64,000 nt of DNA from Planococcus citri (GCF_950023065.1 NC_088680.1:40970559-41034558); one strand, 5' to 3'; shown: positions 25,701 through 36,939, counted from the stretch's first letter. Numbers and translations: made by a program. The notes: generated by a model not told the origin, from the letters alone.

Positions 25701-26687
25701 TGCGGAATTTGACGACGATGGGGAGGATTGTTGATGGCGATTTGGCTGACCATGATGATGATGATGATGAGGAGGATGGTGATGATGGTGGTCGCGGTCG
25801 TGATCGTGGTAGTACAACGAATCGTCAACGTTGCCCATGTCCGAGCTGGTTGCGGGGACATTTTCGAACTGAGGCAACGGCTCTTTCAGATACGTAAAAG
25901 CTGGAATGGTTTTCGTGTTGAATGCGCTCAAGTCTGGTTTAATAACAGAGAAATCGGGCAAATCGTACACCGTATCGGCTTGCTTGAGATCGTTCAAAGG
26001 TTCCATCTTAGACGACGAAGACGAGGACAAGGAGGAGGAATCGACGACGTGTAAATTCGGATCGTACCAACTGGGCAATACGGCTTCGCTTTTTTTCTTC
26101 ACCGAATTACTATGATGGTCGCTGGAAACCGCGGCGCCGGTATTCATCGGTGGAATTTCTTCGAGCGGGCTGATTCCACCCTTGAGGCGGATTTCATGGT
26201 CGCTTTCACCATCCCCATCACCGTCCTCGTATTCTTGTATCGACGATAACTTGGCGATTTTCGAACGAAGTTGCGCATCCGGGGAATCGTTTTCCGCATA
26301 CTCGTCCGTGTCTCGGCTCGAATTGCTCTTGGCATTTGCAGAAGACGCTCCGTTGTCCACCATTTCGATGCGTCCCTTTTTATGTTTAATGGTTGTTTTT
26401 AAAATCTCGGCGGTCGGGTACTCGATTTGAGGCTGGTACGGAGGTGGCGTCGCCGGAGCCTGAGTCGGTGCCGGAGGTTTTGAAATTTTACCACGCTGCT
26501 GATATTCGCGCAACGACGACGGTCGTCGTTCGTAATTCGGAGGATCAGGTTGTCGCACTGAAATTCCTAGCCAAAAAATGATACCGATAAAACCAGCGGT
26601 GATGACGACCCCGCAGAAAGCCGCTGTTAGCCACCATCTAGTCTGTGTGCCGCTTTCGACGCGTTTGTCTTTTATTTCGTAGAACAT
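10735..26687 (-). CDS. Uncharacterised single-pass membrane protein, 651 aa, three coding exons
   Basis: Coding exons in transcript order are 26687..24910, 17134..17021 and 10798..10735, with GT-AG introns both in phase 2. The frame runs unbroken through both junctions to a TAA. Residues 1-17 are a short polar head; 18-44 form a hydrophobic segment (RWWLTAAFCGVVITAGFIG start), so a type II membrane protein is likely. A long low-complexity region follows: Pro-rich near 60-90, poly-Ser near 218-232, and a His-rich run near 291-318. From about residue 345 it becomes ordered, with several N-x-S/T sites. The C-terminus has LDCIWTLYC, LQGPYGFLAKMN, LGLRLMMGEFP, LDCDKLFPRC and ends GRSTI; the Cys pattern suggests disulphides. 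I do not recognise the family; the compact C-terminus looks like a conserved insect module. The introns are 7.8 and 6.2 kb and rich in transposons. Confidence 0.85.
10842..11390 (+). repeat. Truncated CAGGGTGT-family element
   Basis: Resembles the right half of the element at 23506..24353. Shared blocks include TATCAATTGGC, GTTTAGCTGTTTTT, AGTTCGAAGAAA, a pyrimidine-rich run, and CTGGAAA..CCTGGAAAAGTCAGG near 11340. The terminal CACCCTG is missing. It lies just inside the 3' end of intron 2 of the membrane-protein gene. Confidence 0.6.
11391..12776. other. Intron 2 sequence, no feature recognised
   Basis: Mixed-composition intron DNA. The only repeat seen is an imperfect pentamer run (TTTGA/TTGGC type) at 12001..12045. 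Confidence 0.4.
12777..13019. repeat. Foldback MITE, about 243 bp
   Basis: The whole unit is an imperfect palindrome centred near 12898. Arms share TACTCTCT at the tips, then TTTCACTGCTTAGCAGTCAC, GACATTTTG, TTTTACTGCAAAAC and so on. The recurrent ACTG/CAGT words within the arms hint at subterminal binding motifs. No frame is present. Confidence 0.8.
14112..14722 (+). mobile_element. Helentron-like non-autonomous element, near full length
   Basis: Aligns along its length with 20846..21440. Shared blocks are the 5' TTAGAGT..AAAAAACTC hairpin remnant, ATAAAAATC-GACATCTTTCT, GTCTGAGGTGAGATTA-GTTGA, and the 3' end GCAAAAACTATCTTGCAATC with stem-loop. The final 130 bases also match 50105..50226. 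See the 20846 copy for the family description. Confidence 0.6.
14882..15719. mobile_element. hAT-superfamily non-autonomous element (838 bp)
   Basis: Perfect 15-bp terminal inverted repeats, CAGGGATGTTAACCG and its complement, flanked by the 8-bp direct repeat CTGGTAGA at 14874..14881 and 15720..15727. CAGGG termini with an 8-bp target duplication are the hallmark of hAT elements. The interior is rich in GGTTACGGTT-type words near the right end and has no transposase frame. It inserted into the right terminal repeat of the surrounding element, so it is the younger of the two. Confidence 0.9.
16262..16313. repeat. Tetranucleotide microsatellite (AAGT/GCGA)
   Basis: Runs of AAGT and then GCGA units with small interruptions, inside intron 2. 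Confidence 0.7.
17021..17134 (-). CDS. Membrane-protein gene, coding exon 2
   Basis: A 114-base exon between a TTTTTACAG acceptor and a CCCAG|GTAAGT donor. It encodes LGLRLMMGEFPAEKALDRL and continues through a GWGPLDCDKLFP block. It starts and ends in phase 2, matching both neighbours. Confidence 0.85.
17135..20845. other. Intron 1 of the membrane-protein gene, left part
   Basis: No exon seen. It holds two copies of the TTTCGCCCTCGCTTCGCT-type satellite motif at about 18258..18340, a possible solitary CAGGGTGTATAC terminus at about 18714, and at 19795..19880 a fragment of the GGTGAAATGCCCC repeat family described at 36940. Confidence 0.4.
20846..21440 (+). mobile_element. Helentron-like non-autonomous element, most complete copy
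   Basis: The 5' end is a hairpin, TAGAGTTTTT..AAAAACTCTA with a GCGC stem inside (20846..20878). The word AGAGTTTTTGC at the 5' end recurs inverted as GCAAAAACTCT at 21399, giving subterminal inverted repeats. Just after it comes a stem-loop, ATCAGC-GAATA-GCTGAT, and a CTTGTT end. There are no flanking duplications I can see. Subterminal inverted repeats plus a 3' stem-loop without target duplication fit Helentron-type rolling-circle elements. The assignment is inference; no Rep/helicase is present. Confidence 0.6.
21441..23387. other. Intron 1, no feature recognised
   Basis: AT-rich intron DNA with short open frames that have no splice or domain support. I see no repeat boundary apart from scattered homopolymers. 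Confidence 0.4.
23388..24690 (-). repeat. Diverged satellite-like array interrupted by a transposon
   Basis: Units of roughly 100-160 bases each carry a GCGAGGGCGAAAGC-type motif (complement GCTTTCGCCCTCGC) followed by TTTGAAAA..TTTTGAG. Flanking units in this orientation lie at about 23395, 23497/24354, 24511 and 24634. The element 23506..24353 split the second unit and itself holds three units in the opposite orientation, at about 23656, 23813 and 23963. Confidence 0.65.
23506..24353. mobile_element. CAGGGTGT-family TIR element (848 bp)
   Basis: Termini are CAGGGTGTCC and GGACACCCTG, flanked by the 5-bp direct repeat CGAGG. Both ends carry CTGGAAAACCTGGAAAA-GTCAGGG words in the same orientation rather than inverted. 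The interior is made of satellite units and has no coding capacity. Superfamily unassigned. Confidence 0.8.
24910..26687 (-). CDS. Membrane-protein gene, coding exon 1
   Basis: Begins at the ATG at 26687 and ends at an AG|GTACTG donor, leaving codon AG-. It encodes residues 1-592, including the transmembrane segment, the His-rich run and most of the ordered region. Long open frames on the opposite strand here are antisense shadows of its biased codons. Confidence 0.9.
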
Positions 26688-27290
26688 ATGGCGGCCGGAT
26701 GATTACCCGACAATATAGCTAAGTACCCAAAAGCAAGTACCGCCGTGCACACGCGACACTCGCGCACCAACTCCTCGTAGTATCGCGTCTACCTACACCT
26801 ACAAGTACAAGTAAAAGTTTAAGAAAAAAAAATTCTAATTCAAATTTTAGTCAGCGAGATGCGATCAAAATCGAAGCGAACTGCGAAAACCGAAGCAGAA
26901 AGCAAACGCGCCAGCAGCACGAAAACCAGTAACCACCGAAACCAAAGCGAAGACGACGACGAAGACGCGATCGCGCTCACGCATATTCCAACCGAACAGT
27001 ATCGCGTACTCGGCCACAATCAACTTGCCATCTTTTCGCTTTGCTCCATCTTCTTACAATCGCGATTGTGATCGTGATCGTGGTCGCGGTCGTGGTCGTA
27101 ATCGCTGCACCGACACCGCTCCACGTCGCGTCGCCGTACCTTTCTTTCCAGTTTCCGTCCTTTCTTCCTTTTCTCCTCTCTTCGTTACTTTTCTTTGCTT
27201 CGCTGTGATTGTTTGTGTTCGAGCTGACTGACAGCTGACATAACACGCCGCTACTCTTGACTATAAATCGCTCTCTCGCCACTTCTAACT
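26688..27290 (-). other. 5' flank / probable 5' UTR and promoter of the membrane-protein gene
   Basis: The start codon at 26687 is preceded on the minus strand by about 600 bases with clearly higher G+C and CG content than the surroundings. Open frames here are low-complexity (Arg/Thr/Ile repeats) and look like UTR rather than protein. I cannot place a transcription start. Confidence 0.4.
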
Positions 27291-27499
27291 ATACCTACTA
27301 AAATACAGATCCACTAGAAAAAAAATTACTCCCCCGCCTCCTCAAGGTTTTTAAGGAAACCATTTTTGAGTGAAAGTAAATCTAGCGATGCAAATCCGAG
27401 CCAATATGTCATTTTGTAATAATGTACTGATATCGAAAATTGAAAATCGTCTCTCATCATTACAAACCCATGTTCACAGGACAATTTGGATGGAATTTA

Positions 27500-27780
27500 T
27501 AAAGGGCTATTCCCGGGTAAAATAGGTGAGATGCTCCTATCTTCGGATTTTTGAAATTTTGATTGAACATCGTTGTGTACCTGTAAAAAAAAAAGTTGGA
27601 TCCAAAGAATTTTCCCTCGCCTCAGCCCCCCCCCAAGCCCACAATGACGAAAAAACGAATTTTTCAGTGAAAAAAATCATAAGTACATATATAGATACTT
27701 CAACGAATTTTGAATGAAAAATTTTCGTCACGTGAATTTTTTCAATGCATCCAACTACGTTACACAAAATTTTTTTCTTC
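27500..27780 (+). repeat. GGTGAAATGCCCC-family repeat copy
   Basis: Shares GGTGAGATGCTCCTATCTTCG, TTTTTGAAATTTTGAT-GAACATCGTTG and AATTTTCC-C-CC blocks with 36940..37410. The family is described there. Confidence 0.55.
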
Positions 27781-27941
27781 TAAGAATACGGTTAGATGAA
27801 TAGGTACTACATATTATTGGAAATTTTTTCAAATTTTCCCTTCAGGTGGGTGATGTTTGAAAATTCGAAAAACTCTGAAAAATGTGTTTTTTTGGGTTAT
27901 TACAACTGTATTTTCATGATCCTGAATCATTGTAACTTTCT

Positions 27942-28554
27942 CAGGGTGTCTACCAGGTCGCAAAGGTCGCGATTTTTACCAAAAGTCATCAAAATGTTGC
28001 GAAAAATCGTCCAGACTTTAAATTTGAAAAACTTCTCGTATTATTCTGTCAAATGCCCAATTAGCATTTTAAATAACCATATAAATTCAAAATGTCGAAA
28101 GCTTTCGCTCGGGCATATTTTTTTCTTTTTTTTGCCCAAAGGTTGAGTCTTGAAGGTAGAAAAATTGACTTCTCACATCACAAATGATGTTTTTTCACGT
28201 CTGAGGAATTGTAAATTTTCGTCTCTCGAGTGCTTTTGCTCTCCCTTTGTTCGAGCCATTTTTGTGTTTTTTTTATAATTTTCTGAATATTATTGTTAGA
28301 TTGCTGGAGGATCAGGACCGTCGAGAAGGGGGCAAAGAGGACAGTTTACCCTGGATTCGCTCAAATTTTTTGCTTTTCTATGTCACATGGAAACCTGTTA
28401 AAGTTGTCCAAAAAATTCCCCCTCCCCTCCAAAACAGTGCGAACTTCATTGGAAACCTAGGTTTTTTTTTCGTTGAAAAATGAGTGGGAAGGGGTACTGA
28501 AAAAAGGCCGCGAAAAGTCGCGATTTTTGAATATCAAATTTTGGTAGACACCCT
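27942..28554. mobile_element. CAGGGTGT-family TIR element (about 613 bp)
   Basis: Ends AGGGTGTCTACCA and TGGTAGACACCCT. Subterminal direct repeats AAAGGTCGCGATTTTT (left) and AAAAGTCGCGATTTTT (right) are in the same orientation. The interior carries two satellite units (GAAAGCTTTCGCTCGGGC at about 28098 and a related motif at about 28228). No matching 5-bp duplication was found, so one edge may be eroded. Confidence 0.7.
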
Positions 28555-28899
28555 ATTCATCCTCATCTTCATCACTATCCTATAAAAAACTTTCTAAAAA
28601 CACGAATTTCAAAAAAAATATAGTAGTTCGTCGTGATACTTTTCTGAGACCACCAAGTATTCTTGTATCTTGTGATAGGAGTTTTTCCATGAAGAAAGGA
28701 GTGGAGAGGAGGAGAGGGAAAGGGATGATGGTACTAACCTTGATTGATGAAAGTACCGGGGGGAGGAAGGGGTGATGAATAGCGCTATATTGAAGCATTT
28801 TTCACATTTTAGGGAAACCTCCTCCCCAAATGTGGTCCGTAGTGCTATCCAACTGTAAATCTAATTTCATATTCGTGTTCAGGGGGTTCAATTCGTATG

Positions 28900-29560
28900 A
28901 TAAGGATACCCATATTGCCAATTTTTTGCCTAAAAATTGGGGAGGGGGTGTCCTTGCTCAGTGCCCATGGGCTCCAAATGAGGTTTTCGAGTAGTTGTTT
29001 CGTTTTCTGCTGTTTTTAGAGGCTGCATGCAAAATTTCAGAATTACTTAACCGGAAGTAGCACTTTTTTGGAGATTCCATGACCCAAAAAACACATTTTT
29101 GAGAATTTTTTCAGGTTTGAAAAATTACCCACTTGAATGAAAAATTTGAAAAAAAAATTCAAAAATATAAGGTAGGTACATATTTATTGAAACGTATTTT
29201 TGAGAGAAAAAATTTTGTGTGCGGGAATTACAAATAAGTTTGAAGATATGGCGGTTTCAAATTTTATTTGGTGAATATCTCCCCCTGGAGAACCAAAAAA
29301 TTTTGAAAAAATTGACGTGGCCAGACTCGTGTCTCTTTTATATTTATTTTGGGTGAAATCAACGTTTTTCATTCAAATTTCGTCAAGATATGATTTTTTC
29401 TTTGAAAAACAGTTTTTTTGTCATTGTGGGCGAGGGAGGTGGGGTAAGGTATAACTTTTTAGGTTCAATCAATTTTTCTAGAGGTACTCAACAATGTTCA
29501 ATCGAAGTTTCAAAAATCCAAGGACAGCGGCATTTCACCAATCTTATCCAGGAATACACT
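28900..29560 (-). repeat. GGTGAAATGCCCC-family repeat, reverse-oriented copy
   Basis: Reverse complement resembles 36940..37410 through several blocks, including the segment that reads GAGCCCATGGGC near its distal end and CCGCCATAT in the middle. It is the longest copy in the window. Confidence 0.55.
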
Positions 29561-30061
29561 CTCTGGGTCATTCCTGCCAAATCGGCGGATTTTTGCACGA
29601 AGAGTCGTCGATTTTTTTTAAAAAATCGGATCATGTGTAGAAGTCATCGAACGATGACGAATGACGTAAACCGGACATTTTTTCAATTTTTTTCTGGCGG
29701 AGCTGTAGGACTTTAAAGTTCTTCTAAATGGTCAAAAATTGAAAATTTCAGTTACAAATTGCTCCGGTTGTACGTGGTAGAATTTTGCACGTTTTTTTCA
29801 AATAGTATTGCTTATTTGAAAGAGTAATTGACGAATGATGTCAAAATCAGTGTTCCCACTTTAAAAAACCTAAAAAAATCGATTTAAAAACTTATAATTC
29901 AAATACATATAACCATGATCTCGACGAGTAAAAATTTTGAAGTAATTCTCAGTTTTGGTCTTTTTTATGTAAAATATCATAGGTATCAAAAAATTGGACT
30001 GGCATTTTTTTTTCGTTTTCTAGAAAAAAAAGAATTACAAGTTTTACACTTATTGCAAAAA

Positions 30062-30355
30062 TACCATTGGAAACCTGAAAAAATGAAAACTTCTGCATTT
30101 TTGAGATATTTTACGAATGTGTAGACAAACATGTGACACCCCTCCCCCCCAGTTTGTCAACGAATTGACGAGAAATGCCATTTTTCGTGCTATAATTTTC
30201 AGAGTGAAACATGTTGAAAAAATTTCGCCGCCGTTTTGAACAAAAGCAGGAATCATGAAAAATGAATATTTTATTGCATTTTTGAAATATTTCACTAATA
30301 TGTAGACGGACATGTGAAATAATCTCGCCTCCCCCCCTCAAGTTGTCAATTAATA
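30062..30355. repeat. Diverged tandem duplication, about 183-bp period
   Basis: The block TGCATTTTTGA-ATATTT-AC-AAT-TGTAGAC..ACATGTGA, a C-run and GTTGTCAA occurs twice, starting at about 30095 and 30278. Flanks of both copies also share GAAAA-TGAA-A-TT words. Confidence 0.6.
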
Positions 30356-31777
30356 ACATCCCACTTTACATAAATACGTGAATCATATTATGGATTGCGT
30401 CCTCATAAATTTTTTGCTAAAGCAAATGTACTAGACAATGTAATGTAGGTCTAGGCAGCGACTGCGTACGCGGACAGCGGGTAGCGGGCAGATACAGTAG
30501 TCGTACATTGTACAACGTTCAGTACAAAAAGCGTTATGCTGTGAAACAATAGCGAGCTTAATTTCACTGTGAAAATTTCATTCAAATTTTCGCCGCTTCA
30601 ACTGCGCGAATTTCACTCCATCAATCCGAAACCGTTCTTTCTCCATTCTCCGCGTTTGATGATATTTCAGTTTCACGTAACGTAGGTACTTTATTTTATT
30701 TACCTGAGTATTCGTTAGACAGACCTACACACACACTTACGGGAAACGCCGGAAACGGAAATGGCTTGGAAAAAACAACGGCGACGAAGACGACAACCTA
30801 GTACCATCAACTACGACTGCTACTATTATTATTACTAAAGTACGTTAATTTTGTTGGAAAAAATTATTCGCGACGACTTATTTATTACGCGTTTGTAGCA
30901 TTGTATTGGTAGGTACTAGGTACCTCACGAGTGACCACTCTAGTCTCTAGTTGCATGTCCGAGTGTATGTGTAGGGCTAGGCATGTGAATGAGCTAAGTA
31001 CATGGTATGTTGTAGGAAATATTATACATACTGTGGAGTGTACATAATTAAAAACGGACCCTCAGGCTCAAGTGTGGCAATTTTTTTTGCTTTGTTTGTG
31101 CACCAGTAAGTTTGGAAAGCCATTCTGGAGACACGATCGAGAATCTCGGCTCTCGACAATTGGGCTGTACTGTCATCACTCGCAGCGAAATATGCGAAAT
31201 GCGAATGTAAATGCGAATCTACATACTCTGTAACAGCTACGAGTACATAAAGTGAACAGCTGTGAAGTGAATGAACGAGAGGAGTCGAGTATAAAACCTG
31301 TAAAATCTCGATTTTGTCGCTACTCGCTTTATATCGATGCCGATGCTGATGCTGTGCGGTCGCAGCGTCGTCGTCGCATCCAGCGCCAGCCACCAATCAA
31401 GAACGTGATCTCTTAAAACTCGACACGAAATAAAGAACGAGTAACCTGCGTAATTTCTCTTTCTATCGTCATCGCCTGTATGACCATGGCCATGGCTATG
31501 GCTATTATACGAAGTATATCTATAATCAAAGGCTATGGGTATTATTGGTACGAGTCGGTTGCATCGTATTTCTACCTCTACCGCCACCTCTACCTCTACC
31601 TGTATCTACACTCGATCGAATCCACACTCGAACAGCTTCTGTAAATAAACGTAAATGCGAACGCTAACGCTCGCGATTGTGTCGTATCACGTGCTTTCAC
31701 TCCCAATAATTTTCACTTTCTTTCGAGTTTGATAATCTCTTTCTTTTATTCTTTCTTTCTTTATTTCTTTGTTTTGT

Positions 31778-31809
31778 GGCGATGGTGATGGCGATGGCGA
31801 TGGCGACGA
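31778..31809. repeat. GATGGC hexamer microsatellite
   Basis: Consecutive GATGGC/GATGGT units over about 32 bases. Confidence 0.7.
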
Positions 31810-32349
31810 CGTTACAGTACATTATTTACTTAGAGACTACGTAGATAGGTATTCAGCCGTGCATGATGCAGCGTACATGCCATAGATAGACTGGCAGGCG
31901 AAAAGGCGACATGTTTCCCACGCCCAAAAGAGTTTTCTGTGTAGTGTGTAACATTGATGGGGCTAGGATGTATGTGTGTGTATGTCGTAAATTTAAATAG
32001 GTACCTATCATCTTATTTGCAAGTGAGCCCTATTCATTTAAGACGTTTTCAGGCTGAGTTTATCGTTCAATACATAAGTAGGTAGGTATCTACAATATTA
32101 TAAAAGAAGACGAAAAAGTACTAGTGAATACCAGAGGAGTGCTGAACGTGGGGTTGTGAGGGGGAGGAGGGTCTCACCACCCTCCAAAGAGAAAAATATT
32201 AGCAAAAAATTGGAAATTTTTGGCATAAATTGGGTGAATTAGAAAAAGTTGGGAAAGTTGGGAATTGGTGAGAAAAATTTGTGTAAGTTGGAAAAATCAG
32301 AGAATTACCGAAAACCATATGGATTTTTACTTCCTGAGTATTATAAATT

Positions 32350-32790
32350 TCCAAGTGTAGAAAAATTGACTTCTCACATCAAAAATAATGTTGTTTTAGG
32401 GACTTGAAAGTTTCCGAAAGAACTTCTCTTCATTCCTGTCAAAACTGCTAGAAAATCCCAATTTTTGCTAAAATACAAAAAATAGCATAATTTTTTCATC
32501 AAGCAAACAATTTCTAATTTTTCCAAAATTGTTTTTTTTTTTTTTTTTGAAAACCGAAGATTTTGTTCTGAAAAAAATTGAGAATTGCGAATTTTTGAGA
32601 GCTTTTGTCCTCGCATTTTCTGTAAACTGAAAATTTTGGGCCTTTATTCCTATTTTTGATCTCATAACAATTTCCTGAAAATGCTGAAGTCACGGAAATC
32701 AACTTTTTGCATCCGTAATAAAGTTATTCTGCGCTTCGAATAATCAATTTTTCTTAATTTTTGTCCTCGTTTCGCTCGGGCAGATGTTCA
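32350..32790 (+). repeat. Diverged satellite units
   Basis: Two units with GAGAGCTTTTGTCCTCGC and TTTGTCCTCGTTTCGCTCGG motifs. The first also shares AAAAATTGACTTCTCACATC with the unit inside the transposon at 28155. Both indicate the same family as the array at 23388..24690. Confidence 0.5.
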
Positions 32791-35700
32791 ATGTTCATCC
32801 TCACTCTGCGCAATTTTTCAAAAATTTTCAAAAATTAAAAAAATAATTTGAGAAATTTTGGAAACACGACCAAATTAATAGAAAAATTCAAATTTTTTGT
32901 GCATTATAAAAAAATTCTAATCTTTGAAAATTCAAAACTAGCCTATTCAATATTTTTGTTTCCAACTCCCTTTTCAAAATTTGTTCGAGCCACATCTGAC
33001 CAATTGGCTGGAAAAATAGAAGGAGGAGGAGGGGAGTCTGAAGTAAAAAGTTGATAAAATCTGTCGAAGAAAGTTATGAAATTTCAGTCTCATACCCTCG
33101 CCCCCTTCTCAACACATGACTTCGTCATGCCTCTGGCTTGGGCATTCGACTGTTGTAATCATTGAAGAACTTTGATGATTGCCGCTACGGTATGAGCGAG
33201 ATCTCAGCACGCAAATGTCAACAAGTGAGATGCATCATAATGTTTGTAATGTACATATGATACGCACGCTCGAAAACCTACGACTTATGATTAATGTAGG
33301 TAATAGGTATATCTATAATCAAAGCCTACGACCTATTATGTAAGGCTACCTACCGTCAGTCAAAGCAAAAAGTAAACAGTAAATGTAAATACTCGAACTA
33401 TTACTAAATAGGTAAGCGTATCTTAGTTTTTATCTAGAGCGATGTAGGTAGAGGTACATGCAACGTTGTGTCACGCTACGGTACGCTAAGCTACGCGACG
33501 TCAAGCTAAACAAAGCTGTGGCGAGTGCTTGTGAGAGAAAAAGAAACAATTTCTCTAATTTCAAACGGATGATTATTGACACTGAGACACTGACACTGAC
33601 AATGACACTAAAAATACGAGTGTTAGCGTTAATACACGTGTACTTGTGTGGTGTGGTGTCGGTGTCATTCAACCTAACGTCTCGCAGGAGCAAGAGCAAA
33701 GCAACTAGAAAATACGTATAAGCGCTAGCATGTCATTATATTCCGTTTTGATTTTAATTTTGGACCCTCCTCGCAGCAGTCACAATTTTTTAAAAAAAAT
33801 TACTCCACTTTGGGAACCCCTTGGCTCAGCTTGCTGAATTGCTAGGAGGCTCGAAAAATTTTTTTTTTTGGTAGTCTCCCACTCAAAGTAACTTCCTCGC
33901 CATAGTCATATCAAAATCCAAGATAAATTATGGTTTTTATTTCGATCCACCCTGGTAGACGTACATAGACATACTACATAAGCATAAGCATATGCGTCAA
34001 TGTATGGTTTTTGAAGACAATCGCTCGGTGGTCTCGAAGGCGATGCGACAAACTATCTACTTCTACTACTACTACTGCCACCGCCGCCGCCTCCACTGCA
34101 ATTGTATTGTAAAACGCGACGCAATGGTAATGGTATTGATATATACCAGTACCTTTACCTATATTAAAAGAAAGTCAAGTGCACGCGTCCATGTCCGATA
34201 TTTCACGAGGAATAACAGCATCATCAGCAACAGCAACAGCCGTCGCAGCCTCTCAAACACGGCCATCATTTACTGCGACGAGAATCCATTAGTTTTTTGG
34301 GTCGTGAAATTGTTATTGTTTGATAAAGCAGAACGAACTAGGAGCGAGTAAAATTACAACTACGACTACGAGTAACGTCTGCAATTTTCACGACGATGCG
34401 ATGATTTGCTTTCTTACCCAAGTATACTACGAGTAGGTACCTATCTATGTACTTGAGGTAGGCACTTGTACACCAATACATCATCATTTTAGGTACGTAT
34501 CAGCTGCTGACATGTAAGTAGATAGTCAGATGACCCTCCCCCCTCCGTCGATCCTTCACGACAACTTTTTTTGACCCCCCTAGGTGTTTCAAAATCAACA
34601 TTGTCTCTTTTTTACGCTTAAACAATGCATCCAGCTTCATAGATCGTTTGAAAGTATACGAGTATTCTATCTAAATTATCTTTCACCGCAGAATTCAAAT
34701 TTTGGGTCAATTTTTGCGTCTAGACCCCGATGGAAGGGGAGGGGGTGGTACTTTACTGGAATTTGACGGAAATGGGATGTAAGTCGAGCATGGTATCGAA
34801 ATCAAGGTACTTTGTGGTGAAAATCACGATTTTGATGTTCACATATTTGGTTTGTTGTCCAACCCCAAGGGCTCCAAAGGAGTTGGTGCTAAATTCAAAT
34901 TTGTGGAGAAATGTTTGAAAGGTCCCATGTGGTGCCATAATCCTGGTTTCTACGAGTAAAAAACACTATTATTTAAGGTTCGTTTAGTTGTACGATCCTT
35001 CATCCTCTAAAAAAATGAGCTCGAATTGTCTCAAATTTGCGATGAATTATTGAGATTGGGACTAAAGTTGAAGTTTACACAAATCTACTTGCCTTTCCAT
35101 CAAAAGACGAAAATCAGTTCATTATTTTTCATTGGTTTCCTCCTATAATGCTTAATAAATTTTCAATATAGGAATTCAAGTCGACGAAATCTGAAATTTC
35201 ATTAGTCAAAATTTGAAATTTTAGTCGTCGTACTTATTTTAATATTTCGGTCGTTTTAATTCAACTGCATTACTCCCCCCTCGTCATCCTCCCAAATAGA
35301 GATTTGCTTTGCGACGTTACTAAGCGCTCGACAATCAAGTGTGAGTCAACTGTTTTGAAGTGGAATATGAGACATTCGAGGGAACGTCGCGAAGTGCCAG
35401 TGATACCGGTTGAGATGAAATTGCGCCTGATGTGTTGGTGGGTATGCAACTACCATTGCACTGTGTACTGTTTCTCTGAAGAACATTTCCCTTTCCACCT
35501 GCAGGCGAGTTAAAAACAAAATTATTTCCCGGATCGTACTTTAGCGCGTGGCTTGGTTTTTTCCACGGCGTTGTCGTGGGAAAATTCTTACCAACCCCCG
35601 GCTCGGTGGGTGGAATTTTTCTTCGGCTCTGTCGTAGTAACATTCTTTTTTATGCGAACTCAATGGGTGAAATTTTTTGTGCAGGTTAATTTTTTTTTTC

Positions 35701-36507
35701 ATTTTTAATGTAATTTTTTCACGAATTAAGATACAAAAAATTTTATTGAGGCGTGAAAGTGAATTATTTAATAAACAATCAATGAATTTTTTTCCTGAAA
35801 GTTGAAGTAGAAAATTATAACAAGTGCATGAACGAATACCATGGAAGAAGTAGGCAGCGTCTGTGGAAAACGTTTATTCAAAACTTTCATTATATTATTA
35901 AAAATACATAACACAGCGAGCTTAACTTATTATAATTATTCTAAACAAAAACTTGAGTACTTATGGTATTGGTTACCTATACTTAGAAATGAATTGATCT
36001 CTTAGGCTACTTAGGCTACCAGAAATCTCAAACTTACAGAACTAGGTACATACTTAATGATAACGTAGGTATGGGATTGTACCACATATTTGCATACTTG
36101 GTGAAGAATGTAGGAATTATGCATTCAAATGTGAAACTCTCTATTCACACTTGAACACGAGTCTTTCATTTTTTTGCCATGCAACTTACAATTAAACAAA
36201 TAAATGTGAACACAAGCAGTGCCATGTTAAGTACATACAAAGTCACAGCCATACAATAGTGGTAAATACAAATAGTAGGAGATGAAAACTAAAATTAGGT
36301 TTAGTAGGTTCCACATAATATAGAATCGAGTTGTAAAATTATGCATGTAAGTATAGGCCTACATAATATTAAAATTTCTGAAATTTATCACACATATCAG
36401 TCAATTATTCCTTTTTTCCCTAAAATTTCCTCAATTTTTTGATGTTTTTAAAAAATTATTTTAACGTTTTTCTTGTTCTTTATGTACTTTTAACACGTTT
36501 GTAACAG

Positions 36508-36535
36508 TTTTTTTTTTTTTTTTTTTTTTTTTTTT
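36508..36535. repeat. Poly(T) tract, 28 bases
   Basis: Uninterrupted T run. It could be an A-tail of a minus-strand retroinsertion, but I see no element body beside it. Confidence 0.8.
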
Positions 36536-36939
36536 AGTAATTTTCATCAAATTTTATAGAAATTTCGTTCTATACTTTTCGTCATTTTCACCGATTCTAA
36601 ATCTCTTATGCTGTGTTTTCTGTTTTCAACACTTTTTCATGCGATTTTTATCAAATTTAGCAGAAATTGGACGATGTGCTTCAACTTGAAAAGCATAGTT
36701 TATTCTTTATCCCATTCTGATTCTATGTAGAACCCACTGTAGTAAGTATATTATGTACATGTATGTACATCATATTTTTACAAGATTAAGTACATACGTA
36801 TATTATTGTAAGTAGATATAAGCAACAATCACACGATCCCTGATCTCTGGTCCCTGATCTAAATCATTAATCAGAATCTTTCAGGTTCAGGGTCAAAACT
36901 GCTGGAAACAAATTGGTTGACAAAAATACTGAAACTAGA

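Larger units (their letters stand above)
30360..36507. other. Intergenic between the membrane-protein and FReD genes
   Basis: No gene recognised in about 6 kb. Open frames of 60-120 codons exist at about 31022..31587, 33992..34351 and 35304..35643, but they are compositionally repetitive or lack splice and domain support. Satellite motifs occur at about 32590 and 32760. The segment 35870..36390 has the look of a transcript end on the minus strand (TTTATT at 35873) but cannot be tied to a gene. Confidence 0.4.

Noticed and set aside
24919..26581. Long plus-strand open frames
   Set aside because: They are antisense to the 1.8 kb exon of the membrane-protein gene, which has a transmembrane segment and compatible splicing.
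26977..27282. 101-codon minus-strand frame
   Set aside because: Thr/Ile repeat composition and a position just upstream of the start codon suggest 5' UTR.
31022..31587. Overlapping minus-strand frames of 116-124 codons
   Set aside because: No domain, no splice partners, and His/Gly/Asp repeats from simple sequence.
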